A stretch of 64,000 nucleotides of DNA from an uncultured Shimia sp. (GCF_913054185.1 NZ_CAJXIV010000003.1:26965-90964); one strand, 5' to 3'. Positions 33,385 through 44,135 are shown, counted from the stretch's first letter. Notes: generated by a model from the letters alone, not told the origin. Made by a program: numbers and translations.

Positions 33385-36300
33385 ATGGCGATGGAAAAAA
33401 CCTTCAACGCAGCCGAGGCCGAAGGCCGGCTGTTTGACGCATGGGAAAAAGCAGGCTGCTTCACCGCGGGAGCAAACGCAAAACCGGGTGCCTCCACCTA
33501 CTGCATCATGATCCCGCCCCCCAACGTCACCGGCGTTTTGCATATGGGCCACGCGTTTAACAACACGTTGCAAGACATTCTGATCCGCTGGAAACGCATG
33601 CAAGGGTTTGACACCCTGTGGCAGCCGGGCACCGACCACGCGGGCATCGCCACCCAAATGGTCGTGGAGCGCAAGCTGGCCGAAACCCAACAGCCTTCCC
33701 GCGCCGAACTGGGCCGCGAGAGGTTCCTCGAAAAAGTCTGGGACTGGAAAGCCGAAAGCGGCGGCACCATCATCAACCAGCTCAAGCGCCTTGGGGCCTC
33801 TTGTGATTTTTCCCGCGAAGCCTTCACAATGTCCGGCGCGCCCGGAGCACCGGACGACGTGGCTGGCGGCAACTTCCACGATGCCGTTCTGAAAGTCTTT
33901 GTTGAGATGTACAACAAAGGTCTCATCTATCGCGGCAAACGCCTCGTAAACTGGGATCCGCATTTCGAAACCGCCATCTCCGACCTCGAAGTGGAAAACA
34001 TCGAAGTGGCCGGTCACATGTGGCACTTCAAGTACCCGCTGGCGGGTGGTGCGACCTACACCTACGTCGAGAAAGATGAAGACGGCAACGTCACACTTGA
34101 AGAAGAGCGCGACTACATCTCCATCGCTACCACCCGCCCGGAGACCATGCTGGGCGACGGCGCAGTCGCAGTACACCCGTCTGATGAGCGTTACGCCTCC
34201 ATCGTTGGCAAGCTTTGCGAAATCCCGGTGGGTCCCAAAGAACACCGCCGCCTGATTCCGATCATCACCGACGAATACCCGGACAAAGACTTCGGCTCCG
34301 GTGCGGTGAAAATCACCGGCGCGCATGACTTCAACGACTACCAGGTTGCAAAGCGCGGCGGCATCCCAATGTACCGCCTGATGGACAGCAAAGGCGCGAT
34401 GCGCGCCGATGGCGACAGCTATGACGCCGCCGCAACCATCGCCATGTCCGTGGCCAAAGGCGAGCGCAGCCTGACCGTGAATGAAGCTGACGGCGTGAAC
34501 CTCGTCCCGGATGACCTGCGCGGCCTGGACCGCTTTGAAGCGCGTAAACTGGTCGTCCAGCAAATCACCGACGAAGGCCTCGCGGTGATGACAACCGAAC
34601 ACTACGTGGACGACGAAGGCCACGAAGCCTTCCGCGACATCCCAGTGGTCGAAAACAAACCTATCATGCAGCCGTTTGGCGACCGCTCCAAAGTGGTCAT
34701 CGAGCCAATGCTGACCGATCAGTGGTTTGTGGAAACCGACAAGATTGTTGGCCCGGCACTCGACGCCGTACGCAACGGTGACGTGAAAATCCTGCCGGAA
34801 AGCGGTGAAAAGGTCTATTTCCACTGGCTGGAAAACATTGAACCTTGGTGTATCTCCCGCCAGCTGTGGTGGGGGCATCAAATCCCTGTGTGGTATGGCC
34901 TCGATCTCTCGGCTGATGATTTCAAAGATGACGAAAACAACGGTGCGTTGGATCTCGTCGAAATGGGCCGCTTGCTCGGTGATGGCGGCATGCTGCACCG
35001 TGGCAACGTCACCCACTGTGCCGCAAACTTCGAGGGTGTTGTTGAGCAGTTCCTTGATGACAACGCCAATATCCCCGCGCCATTAAACCACGGAAAAGTG
35101 GTCGAAGTGGCCGACAAGCACGAAGCCATCCACATGCTGGCTGAAAGCCTTGCACAATACGTGGTGGACCAAGATCCGCTGAAACTGGTGTACCCGGTTT
35201 GGCGTGATCCTGACGTGCTCGACACTTGGTTCTCCTCCGGTCTTTGGCCCATTGGCACCTTGGGTTGGCCAGAAAACACCGACGCATTGGGCAAATACTT
35301 CCCCACCTCCACGCTGGTCACCGGTCAGGACATCCTGTTCTTCTGGGTCGCCCGCATGATGATGATGCAGCTCGCTGTGGTGGACCAAATCCCGTTTGAC
35401 ACCGTCTATCTACATGGCCTCGTGCGCGACGCCAAAGGCAAGAAGATGTCTAAATCCACCGGCAATGTGGTGGACCCGCTGGAGATCATTGATCAATACG
35501 GCACCGACGCGCTGCGCTTTACAAATGCCGCCATGGCCTCTTTGGGTGGTGTGCTGAAACTCGACATGAAGCGTATTGAAGGTTACCGCAATTTTGTCAC
35601 CAAAATCTGGCAGGCCTGTTCTTATGGCGACAGCCAGATTGACGCCTTTAACGCCGAGCGTGGAGCTGAACCCCCCAAGGTGACCCTGCCGTTGAACCGT
35701 TGGATCGTCGGCGAGATTGCCAAACTGCGTGAAGAAGTCGATGCAGGCTTTGAAAGCTTCCGCTTCAACGATGCCGCCAACGCGCTTTATTCCACCTTCT
35801 GGAACACCTTCTGTGACCGCTACCTGGAGTTCACCAAACCGGTGTTTCAGGGCGACGATGCTGCGGCCAAAGAAGAGACCCGCGCCACCTTTGCCTGGGT
35901 TATCGACCAAGCGTTGATCCTGATGCACCCAATCATGCCTTTTGTCACAGAAGAGCTCTGGAACGTCACAGAAGGCCGTGGTTTCAAAACGGGCACGGCG
36001 TCGCAGATGTTGGCCCACGCGCAATGGCCCACTTACACTTCCGCTGATCTGGTGGATGCGGAGGCCGAAGCCGAAATGAATTGGGTCATCGCGGTTATCG
36101 GCAACGTTCGCTCTGCGCGCGCGCAATTGAACGTGCCGTCAGGCTCTATTGTGCCGATGCTGGTCACGGACATGGACGCTGCCGCTCAAGACTACTGGGA
36201 TCGCAACGGCGCGCTGATCATGAACAAAGCACGCATCGAGAGCCTGACACAGGCCGACGAACTGCCAAAAGGCTGTATCTCCATCGGCGCTCCCGGCGCC

Positions 36301-36540
36301 TCCTTTGCGCTTCCCTTGGCCGACATCATTGATGTGGCTGCGGAAAAAGCGCGTCAGGAGAAAAACCTCGGCAAACTGGCCAAAGAACTTGGCGGGTTGC
36401 GTGGCCGATTGAAAAACCCGAAATTCGCGGCGTCAGCTCCCGAAGAGGTGGTTGCTGAAGCCCGTGAAAACCTAGCCCTGCGCGAAGAAGAAGAGACCAA
36501 GATCAAAGCGGCCTTGGCTAAACTTGCCGAGCTGGACTAA
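33385..36540 (+). CDS. valS: Valyl-tRNA synthetase
   Basis: A 1051-residue class I synthetase. The HIGH-type motif is [15 protein letters not shown] (about residue 40-55) and the KMSKS loop is [14 protein letters not shown]. An editing domain lies between them (about 200-390), then an anticodon-binding domain and a C-terminal coiled coil (about 980-1051) typical of ValRS. The start is the ATG at 33385 (MAMEKTFN) or the second ATG at 33391; the upstream extension lacks similarity. A strong hairpin follows the gene. Confidence 0.97.
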   Translation: MAMEKTFNAAEAEGRLFDAWEKAGCFTAGANAKPGASTYCIMIPPPNVTGVLHMGHAFNNTLQDILIRWKRMQGFDTLWQPGTDHAGIATQMVVERKLAETQQPSRAELGRERFLEKVWDWKAESGGTIINQLKRLGASCDFSREAFTMSGAPGAPDDVAGGNFHDAVLKVFVEMYNKGLIYRGKRLVNWDPHFETAISDLEVENIEVAGHMWHFKYPLAGGATYTYVEKDEDGNVTLEEERDYISIATTRPETMLGDGAVAVHPSDERYASIVGKLCEIPVGPKEHRRLIPIITDEYPDKDFGSGAVKITGAHDFNDYQVAKRGGIPMYRLMDSKGAMRADGDSYDAAATIAMSVAKGERSLTVNEADGVNLVPDDLRGLDRFEARKLVVQQITDEGLAVMTTEHYVDDEGHEAFRDIPVVENKPIMQPFGDRSKVVIEPMLTDQWFVETDKIVGPALDAVRNGDVKILPESGEKVYFHWLENIEPWCISRQLWWGHQIPVWYGLDLSADDFKDDENNGALDLVEMGRLLGDGGMLHRGNVTHCAANFEGVVEQFLDDNANIPAPLNHGKVVEVADKHEAIHMLAESLAQYVVDQDPLKLVYPVWRDPDVLDTWFSSGLWPIGTLGWPENTDALGKYFPTSTLVTGQDILFFWVARMMMMQLAVVDQIPFDTVYLHGLVRDAKGKKMSKSTGNVVDPLEIIDQYGTDALRFTNAAMASLGGVLKLDMKRIEGYRNFVTKIWQACSYGDSQIDAFNAERGAEPPKVTLPLNRWIVGEIAKLREEVDAGFESFRFNDAANALYSTFWNTFCDRYLEFTKPVFQGDDAAAKEETRATFAWVIDQALILMHPIMPFVTEELWNVTEGRGFKTGTASQMLAHAQWPTYTSADLVDAEAEAEMNWVIAVIGNVRSARAQLNVPSGSIVPMLVTDMDAAAQDYWDRNGALIMNKARIESLTQADELPKGCISIGAPGASFALPLADIIDVAAEKARQEKNLGKLAKELGGLRGRLKNPKFAASAPEEVVAEARENLALREEEETKIKAALAKLAELD

Positions 36541-36556
36541 GGCTCATCAAAACAAA

Positions 36557-36585
36557 GATGCCATGCCCTTTGCGGGCATGGCATC
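36557..36585. terminator. Hairpin terminator between valS and crotonase gene
   Basis: A perfect twelve-base-pair stem, GATGCCATGCCC / GGGCATGGCATC, with a TTTGC loop, located 16 bases after the valS stop and before the convergent crotonase gene. There is an AAACAAA run before it (a T run on the minus strand) but no clear T run on the plus side. Confidence 0.7.
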
Positions 36586-36637
36586 TGCTCTCAATCCCTG
36601 GTCCGCACCGTCACTAGGGTAACCACTTCGACAGATC

Positions 36638-37429
36638 TCAGCCGAAATTTGGCTTTCGTTTCTGGATATTGGCTGCGATCACTTCCATCTGATGCGGCTT
36701 ACCAATCAAATCCGCCTGCGCCCGGCTCTCTTCCAGAAGCACCGCGTCCACATCATCCATATGCTCTTCCGCGTATCCAATCAGCGCCTTGGCCGCTTTC
36801 ACAGCCGAGGGGCTCTTACCTGCAATCTCTTCCGCCAAAGCCATCGCAGCGGCGAGCGGGTCTTCGGCGATCTCAGTCACCAATCCCCAAGCCAAAGCCT
36901 GCTCCGCCTCAACCGGTGCAGCCGTATAGGTCAGACGCCGCAACACATCCGAGCGCACCAAATGCGGCAACAAGGTCATCCCGCCCATATCCGGGATCAG
37001 CCCCCATTTCATTTCCATGATCGCCATCTTGGTGCCCGGCGCGGCAACGCGAATGTCCGCGCCCAACGCCAATTGACAGCCGCCGCCAAAGGCCACGCCC
37101 TGCAACGCCGCAATCACCGGCACCTTCAGCTTGCGCCACACCATCGCAACTTGCTGCGCGTCATTCGCATTGCCATGGGTGCGTGGCATGATCCGCGCCA
37201 CCGGGTCTTGCCCCGCCAGCGCAGCAAAGCTCATCACGTCGAGCCCGGCGCAGAAGGACTTGCCCTCCCCAGAGAGCACCACAACCCGCACATCGCCGTT
37301 GTCCATCAGGCCTTCACCGGCCTCGATGATGCCGTCAAACATCGCCTGATCCAGCGCGTTCATCTTGTCGCCACGGGTCAGCCGCACATGGGCGATGTGG
37401 TCTTTGATCTCTACCGATACACGGGCCAT
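36638..37429 (-). CDS. Crotonase/enoyl-CoA hydratase family protein
   Basis: A 263-residue crotonase-fold enzyme acting on acyl-CoA. The oxyanion-hole segments KSFCAGLDVMSF and GVAFGGGCQLALGADIR are clear, and KWGLIPDMGG occupies the position of the second catalytic segment. The exact acyl-CoA substrate cannot be told. It is a single gene, convergent with valS and divergent from the aminotransferase gene at 37551. Confidence 0.85.
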   Translation of the reverse strand: MARVSVEIKDHIAHVRLTRGDKMNALDQAMFDGIIEAGEGLMDNGDVRVVVLSGEGKSFCAGLDVMSFAALAGQDPVARIMPRTHGNANDAQQVAMVWRKLKVPVIAALQGVAFGGGCQLALGADIRVAAPGTKMAIMEMKWGLIPDMGGMTLLPHLVRSDVLRRLTYTAAPVEAEQALAWGLVTEIAEDPLAAAMALAEEIAGKSPSAVKAAKALIGYAEEHMDDVDAVLLEESRAQADLIGKPHQMEVIAANIQKRKPNFG

Positions 37430-37550
37430 AACAGCCTCCTCACAGATGGGTTTGCTTGATCTTACACTCCGTGCCTCGCGGGAGGAAATCCACCCTGACG
37501 TGAGGGCATTTGCTCTTGTGCCCTCCCCGTCCTTGCGTCACTTTCCGCAC

Positions 37551-38654
37551 ATGACCGGACCTCGCTATACCAAACTGGCTGAAAGCCTGCCCGCCACCGT
37601 TCCTTTTGTCGGCCCCGAAGCACAAGAGCGCGCCATGGGGCACCCCTTTGCCGCCCGCATCGGTGCCAATGAAAACATCTTTGGCCCCTCGCCCAAGGCG
37701 ATTGATGCGATGCAAAAAGCCGCGGGTGAGATCTGGATGTACGGCGATCCCGAAAGCTATGATCTGCGCCACGCCTTGGCCGAGCGCCACGGCATTGCGC
37801 CGGAGAACCTCGTGGTTGGCGAAGGCATCGACGGCTTGCTCGGTTACCTCGTACGCCTGCTGATTGGCGAAGGCGACGCGGTGGTCACGTCTGAAGGCGC
37901 CTACCCCACCTTCAATTACCACGTCGCGGGCTTTGGCGGCACTCTGCACAAGGTGCCTTATCGCGAAGACGCCGAAGACCTGGCTGCTCTGCTAGCCAAA
38001 GCGGCTGAAGTCGACGCCAAACTGGTCTACTTCGCCAATCCCGACAACCCAATGGGCAGCTGGTGCACGGGCAATGACATCGTTGCGCAGCTCGACAACA
38101 TCCCAGACGGTTGCCTACTTCTTTTAGATGAAGCCTACGTCGAATTGGCCCCCAAAGGCACGGCGCCAACAATCGCCATCACCGATCCCCGTGTGATCCG
38201 CATGCGCACTTTTTCCAAGGCGTATGGCATGGCCGGTGCCCGTGTGGGCTACGCTATGGGTGAAGCCACCAACATCCGCGCCTTTGAGAAAATCCGCAAT
38301 CACTTTGGCATGAACCGCGCCGCGCAAGCCGGTGCGCTGGCGGGGCTACAAGACGCCGCTTGGCTCTCTGAGACCTGTGGCAAAGTCGAAGCCTCTCGCC
38401 AGCATATCGCGGCTGTCGCCGCCAATCACGGCCTCAAAGCCCTGCCCTCGGCAACAAATTTTGTGGCCATAGACTGCGGTCGTGATGGCGCATATGCCAA
38501 AGCGATCCTCGATGGATTGGTGGCACGCGGTATCTTTGCGCGTATGCCCTTTGTCGCGCCACAAAACCGCTGCATCCGCGTCAGCTGCGCACCCGAGGCC
38601 GAGATCACGCTCCTGGACAAAGCCCTTGGCGAAGTCTTAGCGGACTTGGCCTAA
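37551..38654 (+). CDS. Class I/II PLP aminotransferase, histidinol-phosphate aminotransferase-like
   Basis: A 367-residue fold-type I aminotransferase. The PLP lysine is in RMRTFSKAYGMAGARVGYAMG, a motif typical of HisC; ANENIFGPSPKAI and LLLLDEAYVEL are also HisC-like. No his genes are near, so it may be a second HisC paralogue acting on another amino acid. I use the ATG at 37551; the upstream open frame to 37365 overlaps the divergent crotonase gene. Confidence 0.82.
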   Translation: MTGPRYTKLAESLPATVPFVGPEAQERAMGHPFAARIGANENIFGPSPKAIDAMQKAAGEIWMYGDPESYDLRHALAERHGIAPENLVVGEGIDGLLGYLVRLLIGEGDAVVTSEGAYPTFNYHVAGFGGTLHKVPYREDAEDLAALLAKAAEVDAKLVYFANPDNPMGSWCTGNDIVAQLDNIPDGCLLLLDEAYVELAPKGTAPTIAITDPRVIRMRTFSKAYGMAGARVGYAMGEATNIRAFEKIRNHFGMNRAAQAGALAGLQDAAWLSETCGKVEASRQHIAAVAANHGLKALPSATNFVAIDCGRDGAYAKAILDGLVARGIFARMPFVAPQNRCIRVSCAPEAEITLLDKALGEVLADLA

Positions 38655-38661
38655 CGCCCCC

Positions 38662-38730
38662 ACACTTAACGCACGCCGCGTTCATAGATTTTTTTCCGTT
38701 CTATGGCACGAATCAAAGCACGCTAAGTGT
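38662..38730. repeat. Spaced inverted repeat before small membrane protein
   Basis: ACACTTAACG at 38662-38671 and CGCTAAGTGT at 38721-38730 are inverted with one mismatch; between them CATAGA and TCTATG form an inner pair around a T7 run. The region may fold in mRNA or be a protein-binding site; no known family is recognised. Confidence 0.35.
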
Positions 38731-38744
38731 AAAGAGAGCCTGCG

Positions 38745-38930
38745 ATGTCGCGCCCTGTTCAACCTGTCCAAGACCACACGACCACCTGCCTCATAATGGC
38801 ATTTATCAACCTTCTGTGGGTTTTCTTGCTGGTGCTTCTTCTCTGGGGCCTTCCTGCGGTCTTGATACTTGCCATCGTCCTAAACGCTGGAATCGACCGC
38901 CTGCGCACCTACTTTGAGCAGCGTGCCTAG
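38745..38930 (+). CDS. Small membrane protein of unknown function
   Basis: A 61-residue protein with one or two hydrophobic segments (about 16-48; FINLLWVFLLVLLLWGLP) and a basic C-terminal tail. An AAAGAGAG ribosome binding site precedes it. I do not recognise a family. Its stop codon TAG overlaps the TAG of the convergent aminotransferase in a shared CTAG, so the two transcripts overlap. Codon use looks like the neighbours. Confidence 0.6.
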   Translation: MSRPVQPVQDHTTTCLIMAFINLLWVFLLVLLLWGLPAVLILAIVLNAGIDRLRTYFEQRA

Positions 38931-40123
38931 GCTTTTGCAATCACCCGCGCCGCCGCTTCGATCGCGCCAGAACCGTGTGGAATATCCAGAGCAATCAAGC
39001 CTGTCTGTACGCTGGCCAACAGCCCCATGATCATCTGGGCATTCACATGCCCCATGTGACCAAACCGGAAAAACCCATCACTTTGCGGATCGTCCTCCGT
39101 GGCCATGCCGAGACCAATGCCCAGCGTCACCCCCGCTTGATCCTGGCACCAACGCCGCAACCGTGTGCCGTGTTCCTTTCCAATGCGTAGGGACGTAACA
39201 GCCCTGCTCCGATGCGCTTCCTCCGCAACATTAAGCTCCAGTGGCCCCACCGTCGCCCAAGTCTCACACGCAGCCCAAATGGCGCGGGCCAAAACGTCAT
39301 GGCGTTGCCAAACCTGTTCCAGCCCCTCATCCAGGATCATATCCAACGACGCGCGCAGCCCATACAGGTGATGCGTCGGCGCTGTCCCACAAAACAACTG
39401 ATAGTACGCGTCAGGATTGGCTCGAGGCGCCCAATCCCAATACCGGCTCACACGGGGCATCTCCGCCCGACGTGCAGCGGCCTTTTCGTTAAAGAACACA
39501 AACGCCATGCCTGGCGGCACCATCAGCCCCTTTTGGCTGGCGGCAATCATCACGTCGACACCCCAGGCGTCCATTTCAAACCGGTCACAGCCAAGGGAAG
39601 CGATGCAATCCACCATCAGCAAAGCTGGGTGGCCAGTCGCATCAATCGCGGCGCGCAAAGCGGCAATGTCATTGCGCACTGAGGTGGATGTGTCCACATG
39701 TACAGCCAACACAGCTTTGATGCTCTGCGTCTTGTCCGCCGCCAACGCCTCCGCCACTTTCGCCGAATCCATTGGGGCCCGGCGGCCAAAATCGATGACC
39801 TCACATTCAGCTCCCAAACCGGTCGCAACTTCACGCCAGCCATGCCCAAAAGCCCCGGTCACAGGCACCAAAACACGATCGCCTTCCCCAATCACATTGG
39901 CCAAGGAAGCCTCCCAAACAGCGTGACCGTTTCCGATATAGATTGCCACATCATGCCTTGTGCCTGCGATCTTCTTCAGATCCGGCACCAGCCCATGGGT
40001 CAACTCAATCAACTCGCCTTCATAGATGTTTGGCGCCGCCCGATGCATCGCGCGCAACACCGCCTCCGGCATCACCGATGGCCCCGGAATCGCCAGATAG
40101 GTTTGTCCCTGTGTGAGTTTCAT
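38927..40123 (-). CDS. Class V PLP aminotransferase (alanine/serine-glyoxylate type)
   Basis: A 398-residue class V aminotransferase. The PLP lysine is in MIAASQKGLMVPPG, and the start TYLAIPGPSVMPEAVLRAM plus GNGHAVWEASLANV is characteristic of the alanine-glyoxylate/serine-glyoxylate/aminoethylphosphonate-pyruvate transaminase group. The specific substrate is not clear. ATG at 40121-40123 is chosen, as the 42 residues upstream look non-coding. Confidence 0.85.
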   Translation of the reverse strand: MKLTQGQTYLAIPGPSVMPEAVLRAMHRAAPNIYEGELIELTHGLVPDLKKIAGTRHDVAIYIGNGHAVWEASLANVIGEGDRVLVPVTGAFGHGWREVATGLGAECEVIDFGRRAPMDSAKVAEALAADKTQSIKAVLAVHVDTSTSVRNDIAALRAAIDATGHPALLMVDCIASLGCDRFEMDAWGVDVMIAASQKGLMVPPGMAFVFFNEKAAARRAEMPRVSRYWDWAPRANPDAYYQLFCGTAPTHHLYGLRASLDMILDEGLEQVWQRHDVLARAIWAACETWATVGPLELNVAEEAHRSRAVTSLRIGKEHGTRLRRWCQDQAGVTLGIGLGMATEDDPQSDGFFRFGHMGHVNAQMIMGLLASVQTGLIALDIPHGSGAIEAAARVIAKA

Positions 40124-40281
40124 GATCGCTGCCCCAGTTAATCTCCTTGGCACCCTAGCCAGCTTTTGCGCAACGTCAATTGCTTGCGACCTGCCTACAG
40201 CACTCTGTATTGGCACTGGTTTTGCCTCTCTGCGCCCTGTAAAGGTCAATTACAAATACAAGGTCGGAAAAGGCTGCAATC

Positions 40282-42156
40282 GTGACTGACACAGACGTCC
40301 AACCCACCAAAGACAACGGCTATTTACTGACCTGGCTTTGGCGAAAGTATCTTCACCGTCACAAGTGGCTGCTGATTTTCTCTTCCATTCTCATGGCAAT
40401 CGAAGGCTCCACGCTCGGCCTCATCGCCTGGATGATGGAACCGATGTTTGACACGGCTTTTTCGGCAGGTAGTGAAACCGCACTTTGGGCGGTTGGCATG
40501 GTTTTTGCCGGTATCTTTTTCACCCGCGGCGTAACCAGCATTGGCCACAAGGTCATGATGACCACCGCGGCACAACGCACCTCTGCCGACCTGCGCATCG
40601 ACTTGCTTGGCCGCATGATGCTGCAAGACAACGCGTTTCATCAAACCCACCCGCCAGGATATCTCATTCAGCGCACGCAATCAGATGTGGGCGCCATTAA
40701 CGGGGTGTGGAGTTCTTTTATCACTGGCGCTGGTCGTGACTTCATCTCGCTGATCGCCCTTCTCGGCGTTGCTCTGAGCGTGGATTGGCGCTGGACCATT
40801 GTGGCCTGTATTGGCACGCCTCTCCTGATCCTGCCGTCTCTGGTGGCGCAACGCTTCGTCCGCCGCCGTGCACGCGAAGCCCGTGATTTGGGTGCAAAAA
40901 TCGCCACGCGGCTTGATGAAACCTTTCACGGCATCATCCCCACCAAGCTCAACCTTCTGGAAAAATACCAAATTACAAAATTTGGCTTTTTGACTGGCAA
41001 ACTGGTGCGCGCAGAAGTGCGGGCCACCGCCGGCACATCTTCCATCGCAGCGATGGTGGATTTCACCGCCGGTCTCGGCTTCTTCTGTGTGCTGATTTAC
41101 GGCGGTGGCGAGATTGTATCTGGTGAAAAATCTATCGGCCAATTCATGAGCTTCTTTACCTCTCTGGGCATGATGTTTGAACCGCTGCGCCGCCTTGCGG
41201 GCCTCTCTGGCCGTTGGCAGGTCGCCGCCGCCGCGATCGAACGCCTCAAAGAGCTCATCGAAGCCGAACCCACCATCAAATCTCCCCCCAATCCTGTCGC
41301 AGCGCCACAGGGCATTCCGGGCATCACGATGGACAAGGTCAACCTTTCTTATGGCGACGTTACGGTGCTAGACGGCGCCAGTTTTGTGGCTGAGCCCGGC
41401 AAAACAACCGCAATTGTGGGCGCATCTGGCGCAGGCAAGTCGACAATCTTTAATGTCCTCACCCGCCTTGTTGATCCCCAAGTTGGGACCAGTCTCATCG
41501 ACGGCGTGAACAATCGCGACATGAGCCTACCTGACTTGCGCAGCCTGTTTTCCGTGGTGTCACAAGAGGCCATGCTCTTTGATGACACCATCCGGGAGAA
41601 CATCCTTTTGGATCAAACCAATGTAAGCGAAGAGCGTTTGCAAGAGGTCTTAAAGGCTGCCCATGTCTCTGATTTCCTGCCCAAGCTGGCGGACGGTTTG
41701 GACACCCAGGTTGGCCCACGCGGCACCAACTTGTCTGGCGGCCAGCGGCAACGCGTGGTGATTGCCCGCGCCCTGCTGCGTGACACCCCCATCCTGCTGT
41801 TGGACGAAGCCACTTCCGCGCTCGACACGCGGTCAGAAACCGTTGTTCAAGCGGCGCTCGACAAGCTGTCCACCGGGCGCACGACATTGGTGATTGCCCA
41901 CCGTCTCTCAACAGTGCGGGATGCAGACAAAATCCTGGTCATGGACAAAGGTCAGGTTGTGGATGAAGGCACCCACGAAGAGCTGCTTGCGCAAGGCGGC
42001 ATCTACGCGGACCTTTACGAACTGCAATTCAAAACCAAAGGTGAAACTGCAGAGGCCCGGGCTTTGAAACCTGCCGAAGGCTTCAATGCGGCTCTTCCCA
42101 AGCCGAAGCGGTCACTGGTCGCACGTCTCTTTGGCCGTCTGGCCGGACGCGAATAA
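40282..42156 (+). CDS. ABC exporter, fused permease-ATPase (MsbA-like)
   Basis: A 624-residue half-transporter: six-helix ABC membrane domain (about 30-310) and C-terminal ATPase (about 350-590) with Walker A VGASGAGKS, signature [11 protein letters not shown], Walker B PILLLDEATSALD and the switch His in VIAHRLSTV. It resembles lipid A/lipid or multidrug exporters; the substrate is unknown. It begins with GTG at 40282. A C-terminal basic tail ends near the convergent glycosyltransferase gene, five bases away. Confidence 0.88.
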   Translation: MTDTDVQPTKDNGYLLTWLWRKYLHRHKWLLIFSSILMAIEGSTLGLIAWMMEPMFDTAFSAGSETALWAVGMVFAGIFFTRGVTSIGHKVMMTTAAQRTSADLRIDLLGRMMLQDNAFHQTHPPGYLIQRTQSDVGAINGVWSSFITGAGRDFISLIALLGVALSVDWRWTIVACIGTPLLILPSLVAQRFVRRRAREARDLGAKIATRLDETFHGIIPTKLNLLEKYQITKFGFLTGKLVRAEVRATAGTSSIAAMVDFTAGLGFFCVLIYGGGEIVSGEKSIGQFMSFFTSLGMMFEPLRRLAGLSGRWQVAAAAIERLKELIEAEPTIKSPPNPVAAPQGIPGITMDKVNLSYGDVTVLDGASFVAEPGKTTAIVGASGAGKSTIFNVLTRLVDPQVGTSLIDGVNNRDMSLPDLRSLFSVVSQEAMLFDDTIRENILLDQTNVSEERLQEVLKAAHVSDFLPKLADGLDTQVGPRGTNLSGGQRQRVVIARALLRDTPILLLDEATSALDTRSETVVQAALDKLSTGRTTLVIAHRLSTVRDADKILVMDKGQVVDEGTHEELLAQGGIYADLYELQFKTKGETAEARALKPAEGFNAALPKPKRSLVARLFGRLAGRE

Positions 42157-42161
42157 GCCGC

Positions 42162-42848
42162 TCAATGACGCCGGTACGCGGCCGCCAGTTTTTCCGGTGA
42201 CACGCCGCACAAATACCGACCCAACGTCCAAAGGTTGCGCCCACCTCGGCGCAACCAACCCTGAGCCTGATACTTGCGCGGACTGGTAGCGACGAACCCG
42301 GGAAGCCGTTGTAATCGCGATCGTCCAAGCGCACGCGCCAGCGCCACGTCCTCCATCAAAGGAATATCGGGGAAACCACCCAGATCCTCATAGAGACGTC
42401 GGGAAATCAAAAGTGCCTGATCGCCATACGGCAATCCAAAAAACCGACTTCGCAGGTTGGCCCAGCCAGCCGCAAGCCTCCCAGCCAGGTTGCCTTTGTC
42501 AAACGACAATCCAAAATATCCCGCCCTATTGTTTTGCGCCAAATGCGACTCAACTGTTGCGCTCCACCCCTCAGGCAAAACCGTATCAGCATGCACAAAC
42601 AGCAGCCACTCGCCTTGAGCCTTGACGGCCCCACTCCGCAACTGCCCCCCTCGGGACGGCGCACAGACCACCACTTCGGCGCCAGCCTCCTCAGCAATTT
42701 TCAAAGTTGCGTCCTGTGATCCGGCATCCGCCACAATCAGTTCCCGCAACAGGCCGGCCGAAACACCTTCAAACAGCGCACCTAGACAAGCCGGCAGCCC
42801 GGCTTCTTCGTTCAATGTCGGAATGACAACACTCACAGGTGCACGCAT
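42162..42848 (-). CDS. Glycosyltransferase family 2, TIGR04283-type
   Basis: A 228-residue GT2 enzyme without membrane segments. The N-terminus VSVVIPTLNEEAGL, ELIVADAGSQDAT and the metal-binding LFVHADTVLPEGW are clear; GDQALLISRRLYEDLGGFP and MEDVALARAL fit the TIGR04283 group, sometimes called arsenosugar biosynthesis glycosyltransferase. The partner genes of such loci are not seen here, so the acceptor is unknown. It is divergent from ygfZ. Confidence 0.82.
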   Translation of the reverse strand: MRAPVSVVIPTLNEEAGLPACLGALFEGVSAGLLRELIVADAGSQDATLKIAEEAGAEVVVCAPSRGGQLRSGAVKAQGEWLLFVHADTVLPEGWSATVESHLAQNNRAGYFGLSFDKGNLAGRLAAGWANLRSRFFGLPYGDQALLISRRLYEDLGGFPDIPLMEDVALARALGRSRLQRLPGFVATSPRKYQAQGWLRRGGRNLWTLGRYLCGVSPEKLAAAYRRH

Positions 42849-42921
42849 TTCTTACTCCAGCCCTGTTGCACAGCGACACCGCTTCTATATGACAAGGAAG
42901 CGCAAGAACAGGAGCAGCGGC

Positions 42922-43665
42922 ATGTCGACCTCAGATCGCAGCATTTTACGCCTCACAGGCGGCGACACCGAGAGCTTTTTGCAAGGCCTCATCACCAATG
43001 ACATGACCCACCTCACCGATGGGTTGCTCTACGCGGCCATCCTGACACCACAAGGCAAATACCTCGCCGACTTCTTTCTGAAGCGGGATGGCGACGCCGT
43101 TCTGCTGGACGCTTACGCGGCACAAGCCCCCGCCCTACGGCAGCGCCTCACCATGTATAAGCTGCGCGCCGACGTCTCCATTGAGCAGACCGACCTGCAC
43201 CTCCACCGCGGCCTTGGAGACGCGCCCGAAGACGGCGCCGAAGACCCTCGCACGTCAGCGCTGGGGTGGCGCGCTTATCGTGACGTGCCGCAAGAAGATG
43301 ACACCACCGAATGGACCGCGCTCTATGTGGTAAATCAGGTGCCGAGTGCCGGCTTGGAGCTGGACCAAAACAGCTTCATTCTCGAAATGGGATTTGAGCG
43401 CTTAAACGGCGTCGATTTCAAAAAGGGCTGTTACGTTGGCCAAGAGGTCACAGCCCGCATGAAGCACAAAACCAAGTTGCGCAAAGGCCTGGCTCTGGTT
43501 GGCATTGACGGCGACGCGCCCATCGGCACGCCAATCCAACACAACGACAAAGTCATCGGCACCTTGCTCAGTCACGCGGATGATAAAGCCTTGGCCTACC
43601 TGCGCTTTGACCGCGCCAGCGAAAACATGACCGCAGGCGATGCCAAAGTTCGCTACCCGGCCTGA
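42922..43665 (+). CDS. ygfZ: Folate-binding iron-sulfur maturation protein YgfZ
   Basis: A 247-residue GcvT-fold protein that helps in assembly or repair of iron-sulfur clusters. The signature KKGCYVGQEVTARMKHK with the redox-active Cys is present. Start ATG at 42922 follows AGGAGCAGCGGC. The gene overlaps the end of the convergent GNAT gene by 13 bases. Confidence 0.93.
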   Translation: MSTSDRSILRLTGGDTESFLQGLITNDMTHLTDGLLYAAILTPQGKYLADFFLKRDGDAVLLDAYAAQAPALRQRLTMYKLRADVSIEQTDLHLHRGLGDAPEDGAEDPRTSALGWRAYRDVPQEDDTTEWTALYVVNQVPSAGLELDQNSFILEMGFERLNGVDFKKGCYVGQEVTARMKHKTKLRKGLALVGIDGDAPIGTPIQHNDKVIGTLLSHADDKALAYLRFDRASENMTAGDAKVRYPA

Positions 43666-44135
43666 TCAGCCAACATCTTGCGATAGCGCGTCACCTGCAC
43701 CTCCGCGCCCTGCCCACGCATCAAGTTTTGGGAATGCCTGTTGAAGCTATGGACCATTGAACGCCACTCCTGAAAGTGGTTTTGCGACATCCATTCTTCC
43801 ATGGATGCGACAAGTGCTTTGCCAATGCCCTGCCCTCGGCTTTCCTCATCGACGCAAATTTGATCCAAGACCAAATGACGCATCGGATGCAAAAACGGCG
43901 ACGCGTCCCGCACGACAGGTACGGCCAGCAAGAACCCAGTCACCGCACCATCAACGCTTTCAGCCACAAATATCTGTGCACCCTCTTCGAGCCGCTCCGA
44001 GAAGAAGCACATCACTTGCTCTGCCGTAGCGTCGCCGCGGTACTGATCCGGATACTGCGCCTCATGCAGCGCATTCACCTGCGCCGACAACGGCAACAGC
44101 TTCTCCACTTCTTCCGCTCTCAAAAGTCTGATCAT
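43653..44135 (-). CDS. GNAT family N-acetyltransferase
   Basis: A 160-residue acetyltransferase. The acetyl-CoA loop is in QICVDEESRGQGIGKALVASME, and the preceding VTGFLLAVPVVRD strand fits the fold. The substrate is unknown. Its Shine-Dalgarno GGAGG and a six-T spacer form the 3' arm and tail of an intrinsic-terminator-like hairpin located between efp and this gene, so expression is likely coupled to or restrained after efp. Confidence 0.85.
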   Translation of the reverse strand: MIRLLRAEEVEKLLPLSAQVNALHEAQYPDQYRGDATAEQVMCFFSERLEEGAQIFVAESVDGAVTGFLLAVPVVRDASPFLHPMRHLVLDQICVDEESRGQGIGKALVASMEEWMSQNHFQEWRSMVHSFNRHSQNLMRGQGAEVQVTRYRKMLADQAG

